64,000 nt of DNA from Allacma fusca (lineage: Eukaryota > Arthropoda > Collembola > Symphypleona > Sminthuridae): contig OX359246.1 in the NCBI GenBank assembly GCA_947179485.1, positions 12,090,001-12,154,000 on the forward strand, written 5' to 3'. Shown piece after piece: positions 51,191 through 61,300 of the stretch. Every line of letters begins with the position of its first letter. The first letter of the stretch is position 1. The notes under the pieces are model-generated. The model had not been told where the DNA came from, searched no databases, and saw only the letters and a program-made list of their open reading frames with translations. The translations under genes and the position numbers were made by a program.

Positions 51191-53963
51191 GCATGGACTA
51201 ATTATTAAGCCATCCGAATAATACAAACAGATCAAGTGGTAGTGACCATGCATTGACTACGGTCCAACATCTAGCTAAGTCATATGTATCTGTAATATTA
51301 CTACTGTGTTGAAGTTATTCAGATATTTAATGAGGGTAATTTGTATACATAGATTTATATCAAACTAAATTTAAAATAAAATTTTAAATTCAGGCACTGA
51401 AACGAACCTGGAGATAAATAAATCTTGAGTGTGTTTCAAAAGTAAATATTTGTGTTAGTATCTCTGGATTGCTTGGTGCTATTTTGAAGGAAATAAAAAC
51501 ATGGAAAATATTTCAAAACCATTGTTCTACTGTATACGTAGACCGCGCCGAAAAATCTTTTTCCCTACCCCCCTAACCCATAAAGAGTAAGCTATAACTA
51601 TAAAATAAGGAGCGATGGTAAAATCTTTTCAATTCCCCCACTTTGTAGAAAAGTTTCATTTTTCAAAATTTGTTTCATCTTTATAGCTTAAATAGAATCA
51701 AGATACAAAATTTTCTTCAAAATATCTTTCTATACTCACTGCAATAAATTGACCCATACACACAATGAACTTGGACAATGAATATTCAACCTGGAACATG
51801 TCCTTCAGCCAGAGATGGCCACACTACTCTACTTTTTAGTAGTGGTAGTGGAATAGTGGCAAAAAGTAGAGTAGTTGTTGAAAATGAAATAAAATAATAT
51901 TTATTGGTAGTGTAGGACGAAGGAGACATGAGCAGGCAAGTAAATAGTAGTAACTACTAGTGCCCGTTCACATATTGTTCCTAAAATGTAGTGTAGAATA
52001 GTGGAACCGACGATAGTTTGGATGTAGTTTAGAAGTAGTTTACATGCATACTCAAAGTCCCATAAAAAGTAGTGCTACCCGAGTAAGCACTATACTTAAA
52101 CATGGAACGTGTGATTATGTCTTTTCATAACTTTCTATGTATTACACCGTTACACCGAGTTTCAATACTCGAAGTATTATTGCGCGATTGCCTGGATGGA
52201 TATATGTAGTAACATCTTGTATTTGCATTGGAGCATTGTCCATTTTACTTTGTGATCATTTTTAGCAGCAGTTGAACTTGCAAAAGCAAAATCTTAGTAT
52301 TGATCTCTATTTATTAGTGCTTTAATCCTCCGGTAATTAACAGTTCTGAAATTCAAGCCAAATCCAGATTATGGCAGATTCCGTACATATAATGGCAACG
52401 GACACTCCATTGACAATTGTAATTATTTCTTGTGTCAACTTGTAACATTTTTATAAGGTATAGTCAGTGGTTCTCGTTCTCATGTATGTACTTGAGTTAT
52501 ACACACATGTGAATGTTTTCTAAAACAATAAACTAGTTTTTCAAAATGCCGAACCTACAATTGATACTTGTAAAGATCGGTCCTGCACGCCTCTAATTTA
52601 GCATAAACGTCTAGCTTCATCGACAGAGGATAAACTGTGTTTACATACGATGAAACGGGATTTTTTCGCTAGGAATCATATTTATTCTATTTAGAAATTA
52701 GGAGCCTTTTTAGGCTTATATTAAAATTATATGATTTTAGGCTGAGATTAAATTGCACGGCTATTCAGTGAACAGGTAGTACATTGTATAGTGTGGCTTT
52801 TTTACTGTGTAGAATAGTGTGATAGTTGTAGTGTAGAGTAACGCTAGTTTTTAGCTCCCGGCAAGTAGTGGTAGAGTAGAGTGAAGGTGCTCTCTGAAAG
52901 TAAAACTCTACTGGACAGTAGTGTAGTGGTAGTCTTGATTATCGATAAAATATAGTATTAATAGAGTATTTGTCAAAGATCATTCTTGTGTGGTAGTGTA
53001 GTGGTAACTAGTGGCATTTACCCTAAATAAGTTTTTAGAGTAGTGAGTGTAGTGGAAAATTGAATGGTCACCTCTGCCTTCAGCACACTATAGCATTCGT
53101 AGTTAACAGAATTTTAAATTACCAAATGAGGGAATGTTTTAATCTTCATTGTGGTTACGAAAGAATAAAATTATTATAAAATTTTGAATATATTTTTTCA
53201 TTGGCCAAATTCATTACTGTTAAAAATAACCGTTCACCTTAATTATAGTCATTCCCAAAATAGATTTTTTTTACTGTCAATAACTTTTGAGTATAGTTAA
53301 CGCAAACCCATATTTTCAGTTACCCTTCAATGTTCAAGTATTGGTTTCAATGTCAGTTGACAGAGCTTGCAACATATTTTTAACTATTGTCCACATGCAG
53401 TAGTATTCCTAGTTCAAGCGTATAAGTTCTGGTAGAGATTCAAGTGAAGTCATTATAACAACATGAAGTTTGAACATCGCTGCATTGTCAACACAATATT
53501 CAGAGTTCATACAGTAGATGAATAAGACTGTCCGAATACATAATCGTTTTCTATCATCTGCGAGCTGGTAATCTGTCCAAACTGTTGCTTTTTAAACAAA
53601 TCTATAGAATTTTCTCTGGCCATATTGTCGATACTGGAATCTGAATACCTTCGCAGCCGTAAAATGAATTTTAAAAATTTATTTCAATTGTAATTGTTCA
53701 TCCTAACGCTATTGACATAACAAGTATTAGTATCATCCATTAGAAAACTTTTAATAAGAACTTTACGTAATAATTCAAACCCCGAGTGCATAAATTTTTG
53801 TTGTGGAACACAACCACTTTTAATCAGTATAATACAAGGAGATGATTGAAAATTAGCTAGAAGCAATTTTATCGAAACATAAGAATTTAAAAATTAATTA
53901 AACACCGATGGGAGTTGGACCTCGGATGGGGATTGCAGGAGAGCATCCAAAAACTTTGCAACA
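51191..53963. other. Intergenic, mostly transposon
   Basis: A poly(A) signal candidate for the GTPase gene lies near 51375. hAT-type element C takes up 51810-53076. The rest, including the 3' flank of mucin-like gene 3 that is duplicated at 46.4 kb, shows no coding exon. Confidence 0.6.
51810..53076. mobile_element. Non-autonomous hAT-type element C, with TAGTAGTG-type inner repeats
   Basis: Left end CAGAGATGGCCA and reversed right end CAGAGGTGACCA match at 10 of 12 positions. An exact 8-bp duplication CCTTCAGC flanks the element (51802-51809 and 53077-53084). Both end regions are dense with variants of 'tagtgtagtggtag'; the middle (about 52090-52790) is ordinary AT-rich sequence. The ends fit the hAT consensus CAGxGxTGxCCA. 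No transposase frame is seen in 1.27 kb. Confidence 0.88.
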
Positions 53964-54947
53964 TTATGATTCGTAGTTGTTGTACCTGACACGGGGCGCA
54001 GGCGTTGTTGTTGTGGTGATAGCAGTAGGAGTAGGAATAATAGCTGAGGTTGGAGCTGCTAGAGCTGTAACGAAATTTGTAATTGCTGAGGCAACACTTG
54101 CTACCAGAATTGTGATAATGGTGGCAATTTGTGGAGCAGCACTTGTAAGCCGGGAAGCTGCTGAGGAGAACAAGGATCCTTTGATGAGTGCCAGTAGGAG
54201 GAGTTTCCCGATTATTAACAACTTGGACAGAAGGAGGGGCTTAAGTATGGCGAGCGAGGGAAGCAAGTCACTGAAGAACAATTGTATGGATGCGTCTGTG
54301 AGTACAAAAAACCAAGGGCTGGTGTCAGTGGTCTCAGCGCAGAAAGGGCTGAAGTAACAACTTGTGATATCATTGAACCCAATGGTATAAATGTAATGGT
54401 TGCTGCTGCTGTAGTAGCAACTGTTGCCAAAGTTCTTGTTGCTGTTGTCGTTAAATCTGTTGCCGCAGTTATTGTTGCTGTTGTCGTTTAATCTGTTGCC
54501 ACAGTTTTTGCTGCTGCTGTCGTTGAATCTGTTGCCACAGTTTTTTCTGATGCTGTCGTTGAATCTGTTGCCACAGTTGTTGCTGCTGTTGTAATCTGTT
54601 GCCACAGTTTTTGCTGCTGCTGTCGTTGAATCTGTTGCCACAGTTTTTTCTGATGCTGTCGTTGAATCTGTTGCCACAGTTGTTGCTGCTTTTGTTGTTG
54701 AATCCATTGCCACAGTTGTTGCTGCTACTGTCGTTAAATCTGTTTCCATGGTTGTAGTAAGTTCTGGAGTTGTAGAAATTTCTATCGCAGCAGGCTTTAT
54801 TGCAGCTGTCGTAGCAGCCGTTGCATCAACATTTGTTCTAACAGCCACAGTCGTAGCTGGCGTTGCTTCCGTTGTTGCAGCTTGACCCAGCGCAGAGCCA
54901 AAACAGGCCAATAGCAGAATCCCAACTTTTAAAATGCAATTCATCAT
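53964..54947 (-). CDS. Secreted Thr-rich mucin-like protein 3, with a frame change inside its repeats
   Basis: One 327-aa open frame. ATG at 54947 (a second ATG follows at once) opens a signal peptide, MMNCILKVGILLLACFGSAL. Residues 60-118 are Thr/Ala repeats of 11 residues (TTAAAKTVATDS type, 33-bp DNA units). Near 54590 a unit lacks 2 bp, so the following units are read in another frame as NCGNRFNDNS-type sequence. The frame stays open into a hydrophobic C-terminal part (LPSLAILKPLLLSKLLIIGK and ATIITILVASVASAITNFV), which resembles the hydrophobic middle of mucin-like proteins 1 and 2. A compensating indel, an allele defect or an assembly error could explain this. Continuing in the original frame instead leads to a stop at 54215. 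Secretion is inferred. Confidence 0.65.
   Translation of the reverse strand: MMNCILKVGILLLACFGSALGQAATTEATPATTVAVRTNVDATAATTAAIKPAAIEISTTPELTTTMETDLTTVAATTVAMDSTTKAATTVATDSTTASEKTVATDSTTAAAKTVATDYNSSNNCGNRFNDSIRKNCGNRFNDSSSKNCGNRLNDNSNNNCGNRFNDNSNKNFGNSCYYSSSNHYIYTIGFNDITSCYFSPFCAETTDTSPWFFVLTDASIQLFFSDLLPSLAILKPLLLSKLLIIGKLLLLALIKGSLFSSAASRLTSAAPQIATIITILVASVASAITNFVTALAAPTSAIIPTPTAITTTTTPAPRVRYNNYES
54420..54745. repeat. 33-bp tandem repeat inside mucin-like gene 3
   Basis: Roughly nine units of 'gctgctgtcgttgaatctgt' followed by 'tgccacagttttt' (+ strand view). Some units carry small indels, including the 2-bp loss near 54590. Confidence 0.8.
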
Positions 54948-56778
54948 GAAATTTCCTACTAATTTCCCCAGATGTTCTTTTAGAAAGAAACAAATATGGC
55001 CTACTCAATTGAAACATTTTCGTAACCTTTTATACTAAAATTGATTTCCATGTAATATGATCATCCATAATACCCACAATTATTATTAAATTTTAACTAC
55101 AACCCTCCTGCTATTTCCTCCATTGCTTTTCATTCTCAAAACAATTCCAAAATTCGATCAAGCATTTTCTGTCAGCTGGCTTAAATTTAAAAATAACCCA
55201 ACTTAAAGCTGCCTCAAAAATCCATAATTAAATTAATTTCAACAGAACGCAGGTCTACATAATTAAGCTAATTTTTGCCTCTAATTCTGCATTATGAACT
55301 ACCACTACAATATTTTATAAAGGACATGTGCCCAGAAATTGTGTCAATTTCTTCCACCAATTAAGGACCCTTTTTACTCCAAAAATTGGCTGCAAACATT
55401 TTACCACAGAAAACAGACTTGTGTGTCAAGTGTCTGTGTGTCAAGATGTTAGGAATGGGTTTTAAATAAAAAAAAATATCTCCGAATAATCATTTCTAGT
55501 TCCAAAATTGTATCTCATATTGTTCAGCGTAATAATTATTATTATGTTTTCCTCGGGTCAAAATTCCAGGGACAATCGTCGCTTCCAGTTCAAAAGAAAT
55601 CTACAATTAATCAAAGCATTGTTGCTGCATGTAGATTAATATAAATGTAAATTCACTTGTATCTTTTATAATTTTCAACTCCATGAGATTACAAATGAGA
55701 TCTTTGGAGTAAAAGATATACTTTAAGAATCAGTGTCTGCAGGACATACAGAGCTTCTATTAGTTTAGCATGTACCTAAATACATTTGAATGAGTTACGT
55801 AACTCGAACATACTCATTTCTGTCAAATACAGTACAAACTCACAACTAATGTCCCAACAACTCAGACACGTTCCGATGATTACAACTTGTCACAATATGG
55901 CAAGGTCGGGAATAGGCGTGAAAATAAAGCTGCCACACATGAGAATCCCATTACAAAAATAGTTTCTTTTAATGCTAAATAAATAAATGCGTGTAAGTAT
56001 CTACAAGTGTGAAAAATCTCAGTGTACTGATTCTCCACGTAGTAATTGTTATACATATGCAAAGTTGACAATTGACAACACACTTCCAGTATAAGGGAAT
56101 TTAAAATTTATTTGATGACGTCAATTATTATAACACCTGTGACACTTCTTAATTTTGAATAAAAAAGACTTCCATTGTCACCCGTAATTTATGCACGCAA
56201 TAAAATGTTTTTGGCCAAACTGAAAATTAATGATTTAAAGGTCTCGCTCAACCTGATATGTACCATTTGAATACTATGGTTTGAAATAGATGCAAGACCA
56301 CTCAAAAATTAACCTCAGAACAGTAAGTATAATTATTATGATTTCAAATTAAGACAAATCCCTCCCTCAATAGTTTCAGATCTATACATGGAAAAATCTC
56401 GGATTTATTTTAAAAGTAAATAGATAATATTATTACTCAGTTGTACATTTTATATTTAAGTAAATATTACAATTCCATCCTGTGTTTTTGTGGTAAGCAC
56501 ACCGAAAATAAATTATTATAGGAGTACAGAAAGCAAGCAGCAAAAATAAAACGAGTTATAACACATGAAGTTTTTTTTCTATCTTATGTACAATAATTGC
56601 AACAAATTAGGAATTATAGGGAAGTTAAAAAAAAACAAAAAACAAAACATAAGAGTTAATAAAACTGATGATGTGAGTTGAAGTAAATTGAGATTCAAAT
56701 TACTATAATATTATATATATTACAGATAAAGCTATCAATGTAATGTATTATTTGCTTCGGAAAATCCCAGACACCCTT
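54948..56778. other. Intergenic, no gene recognised
   Basis: AT-rich. TATAAAAG on the - strand at 55027-55034, 80 bp upstream of the ATG of mucin-like gene 3, is its probable TATA box. No coding exon was recognised in the remainder. Confidence 0.6.
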
Positions 56779-58351
56779 TTAGCCCAGACAGGTGCACAGG
56801 TCATCTTGACACTGACCAATCTTCCCCTCCCGAGCACACTTGACTTTACAGGCTCGGTAGTAGCAGGAGATACAGGAGCAAGACCCATACTCACACATTC
56901 CATGATGACCTTTGTACTTGCAGTCCTGGAAGCACCGGAAGAATTGCTCCGCCGAACAGTCCCCAGAACTTTCCGTTACGCTCACCTATACAACAACAAT
57001 AAATTATCCGGATGAGGTCAAATTTTAAAACCACACTAAAATTATCATTACTAACCCAATTTCAGCATCAATTAAGGATAATCAATCAGGCTTACACCTA
57101 ATTTCCTCCCAATGCACCAGGGCTAAATCAAAATTCTTCTATAATCTGTAATTCGCCTGAAATCTCAACTACAATTTATTTAAAAACTATCCCGAAATCG
57201 AACCAAAATTCATTAAAATTTCTCCCAAACCTCACCCACAATTTATTTAGAAACTATTCCGAAATCCACCCAAATTTCATTAAAATTTCTCCCAAACCTC
57301 ACCCACAATTTATTTAGAAACCATCCCGAAATCCCCCCAAATTTCATTAAAATTTCTCCCAAATCTCACTTACAATTTATTTAGAAATTATCCCGAAATC
57401 GACCCAAATTTCACTAAAATTTGCCCCAAACCTCACTTACAATCTATTTAGAAATTATCCCGAAATCCACCCAAAATTCATTAAAATTTGCCCCAAATCT
57501 CACCAACAATTTATTCAGAATCTATCCCAAAAATCCACCCAAAATTTATTAAAATTTGCCCCAAATCTCACCAAAAATTCATTAAAATTCGCCGCAAATC
57601 TCACCTACAATTTATTTAGAATCTATCCCGAAATCCACCCAAAATTCATTAAAATTTGCCCAAATCTCAACAATTTATTTAGAATCTATCCCAGAAATCC
57701 ACCCAAAACTCATTAAAATTTCCCCTAAATCTCAACAATTTATTTAGAATCTAACAAAACTCTCCCTTGAACCCTACTCAAAACAAATGTCAACAATTTC
57801 CCAGAACCAATTTCTCAAAATCCAACCCACTCCGACAAATTAATAAAAACCCCACACGATAATTCCCTAAATCCTTCCTTAATTCTAGAATTTATTGAAC
57901 CCAGGTGCACAGTCAGAAAAATTTCCTCAAAATTAACTCCGTAAAAATTATAGGCTTAAAAAATCCCTTCTTTTTTGAAGAACTGTCAACTCCACACTCT
58001 TCCAATTTATTTCCGGCTTAAATTCAAACTTGCAATTGTAGGAAGTCCCTATGCATTTAAAGCCCAGTCTACGACTGGCCAATCCACAACAACAAAATCC
58101 CTCAGAGCTAAAAATAGAACTGGCTCTATTTATGTATATACAATAGAATTATGTACAAATTCCCCCTTTAAAGGACCCTCTCATATCCGTAGGAATAATA
58201 ATTACTGAGACCCTATATCTATCCTATACTATCTGTATATATTCCCCATAAATATAATTATAGGGAAGGCACCAAAAATAAAAATCCCACGGGAACTTAC
58301 AAGCATGATGAAAGAGACGGCCAGAAGGAGGAAAACAACCGTGGACTTCAT
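56779..58351 (-). CDS. Secreted peptide with two CS-alpha-beta (defensin-type) cysteine motifs
   Basis: Two exons, 58351-58301 and 56985-56779, phase 0, 85 aa. Exon 1 encodes only the signal peptide (MKSTVVFLLLAVSFIML). The mature part has 12 cysteines in two sets. Set 1 has spacing C-x7-C-x3-C-x8-C-x4-C-x-C (DCSAEQFFRCFQDC to CEYGSCSC). Set 2 has C-x4-C-x3-C-x8-C-x4-C-x-C (SCYYRACKVKC to CQDDLCTC). Both follow the CxxxC ... CxC pattern of the CS-alpha-beta fold of invertebrate defensins, so this is a tandem two-domain form; the usual peptide has one. An antimicrobial role is the family norm but not proven here, since the fold is also used by other secreted peptides. No propeptide cleavage site is obvious. 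Confidence 0.82.
57165..57750. repeat. About 66-bp tandem repeat in the intron of the two-domain defensin gene
   Basis: Eight to nine imperfect copies of a unit beginning 'acaatttatttagaa', followed by 'tatcccgaaatc', 'acccaaaattcattaaaat' and 'ctcccaaacctcacc'. Copies diverge by point changes and small indels; one has a shortened unit near 57560. Confidence 0.8.
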
Positions 58352-61300
58352 ACTGACTCCGTGAGTCTCGTTGACAAACAACTGAGAAATATAAGAATCC
58401 CTCCCAAAAAAAGAGAATCCAACGAGAGAGGAGAGAGCTCAACGGTAAACTCAAAAGGAATTTGAGGTATGAAAAACGTTGAGAACCAGATATATTTTGT
58501 CTAGCGTAACTAAATCCTTCCTCCACCGGACTTGTCTTGTGTGAAATTGCTGAAAGTCAGAGGCTCCTTTCGTACTTATACCCCACTGGACAAGGCTCTT
58601 CATTAGTAGATCAATTCCTTCATAATCATCATCACCACCTTCAAGTAATTATATGCAGACAGGGCTGTGTGTTGTCTCAGTAGGAAAAAGTATGACAAAA
58701 CACACACACACTCAAAAACACACACACACACACACACACAGTGAGAGATACACAACAGGGTGCAAATATAGTTTATATTTGGACTGGACATACACATATA
58801 CCGTTTTAACCACTATTTCAAGGTACATACAATGTACATGGATAGGTACACATAATTATACATATGGAAGCAGGGCCATGAGAGAATAAAAGTGCTGGGA
58901 GAGAGAGAGAAACAGAGATGAGATTGTAGGTGACTCGAGGAACTGTCATCATCTGACAAAAAAACTCTTTGATGATTATTTACTGCCCTGGAGGATTTAT
59001 GGGTGATGTGTGTTTGTATGTATATGGAAGAGAGAGAGAGAGAGAGAGAGAGAAAAAAAAGGAGATTTAATGTGGAAAGTGCTTGTTAAAAGAGTCCAAC
59101 CCAAAAAATGTGTACGACATAGTTTGGGATCTCTCTCGAAACTTAAGGGTTACAAATATTATTATATTTTTTTAAAAAAAAAAGATGTTTGTCCCAGTCT
59201 TTTAAAGTATAGGCTCACATCAAATCTCTATATATTACGTAAGGACTGCTGTCAATTGAGCTCTTGTGGGCGTTAAATGGTCATAAGCTCTGAGTAAATA
59301 TTTTTAACATCCGTAGTTGTTGTTGTCATCAGGATTTTTTGGGTATTAAAAGCTTCTACAGGACATCCCTTTTGTTACTGTATGGATCAAAATCTGACTT
59401 GTGGGGGGATTTACAGGGAGGAATTAACATTGGGTTAAACGGGATTTCAAATGTAGGGAGAGTCCCCTGTAATTTAATGACATTTAAAAAAACATTTAAA
59501 GACAAGGAAAAAATAACACGACACTACGACAGTACGTTTTGCAGTTAAAGCGAATATTACGTTTTGCATAGTTAAAGAGAATATTACGTTTCACATTTAA
59601 GACAAATAGGTTTTGCATTTGCGAAAAATACATTTTGCTTGAAAAGAAAAAAATGTGTGACAACACTTGGGAAGTGAATGACAGCCTTTGGATAATTATT
59701 ATTATGCTCTTCATTATAATTGTGAGGATTGCCTGTGTATAAGTTGTCCTAATGACAGAAAGCACCCTGACCGAAAGTGATGACACAATCTGACATGATG
59801 ATGACATATGATCCTCCCATATGCTTCCTAATGTTGTCTTTATTCTAAGCCAAGGCCAGGGCATATAAATATCACTTATTTAAATACTATACAAATAATA
59901 ATATATGGAACCCACAAGAGAGACATGTCTGACTCTGTCATACTAATATATTTCCCCTTGTCCCATAAGGAGGAGCAATTACAAAAATTGTAATAAACGT
60001 AAACTTAGAGGGAGAACGTTTCTCCATGGCATGGGCGAGAATTGTGAATTGGGATTATGGCAGGAATTAGATAGGGCTAAAAGTCACCAAAGGGACAATT
60101 ATTTCCTTTTTTAATGCTAATTCCTCCAAAAATTATTCATCCTTTACACCATTTTACTTCTAATGACTCCCCCCAAAGTGATAAAATTAGTCGAGCAGAC
60201 CACTCTGCTCCGTTGCTCATTTATGGACTAAAATCTTAACATTTCTGCAAATTTTTTCTCGTAGCTAAATTGCTTCATCCCTAATTTACGACATCCAAAA
60301 AAAAATCATATTCATAATTATTATTGTTCTTCCCTGTAATTAGTGGAGTGAGGGGTGGGATTTTATTTTCCAGAGATTTTTATAATAGTGAGTATAATAT
60401 ATGTGTCTTATGATCAGAAAGGGATATTAAAAGAGTGTGAAATTCTTGAGGTGACATTGCTGTCACCCAGGCGGAGGCTGACAATACAAGTGACCTTTAG
60501 AGGACCTTTTTGGGCATGTTGTGTTTTGACAGGGAAGCTCTGCTTTAATCCCCTTTGAGGTTTTTTTTTATCTCATGTGCGAATTTCCACGCTTGGAGTA
60601 AATACTAATGCTGTCATTTTAATTTTCCACATTTACTTCCCAAAAACATCACTTTCAGTGTAAGTATGCACACACACACACACGTCTGGGTTGTGTGCTA
60701 TTTTATAAATAGATAAATAAATTACTCAGACAAATTGTAAGGGGATCTTTGAGATTCCTTTTGAAACTTTTGGTGTATATACTGATTTGTACGAAAAGAT
60801 AATTTGTCCTATGGAGATTTCATGAGTAGGAGTAAAATATCAGATTACATTCAGTACTTTATTCTGGAAGGATAAATAGAGCAGAAATTCTTCATATCCT
60901 TATAGTATATAGGCTCATGCAGCTTTAAATGGTTTCCCTTGTAATGACTTTTTTAATATGATCTCATTGGAATTGTTTCTACGGAAATGTTTGAGGAATT
61001 CTCGGGATATCTGCATTTATTCAAATACGGGTCAGGCGGTGACATTCCGATGAATTGCTTTTAATTAGTATTATTGATAATTTACTATATGTATATACGT
61101 GTGTACTCAGGGACGGATGTTGGCTCTGTGAAGTAATTATTAGGATTTCATATACTACAAATTCTAATACATTCTGATGTTTATAATGTAATAATAATTA
61201 TATGTACATAAAGTAAGCTTGGGAAAGGTCTCAGACGTCATTCACACTTTTGATTTTATCATTATTTTTCCCTCAGTAATGTTTTTACAGAGTTCACTTA

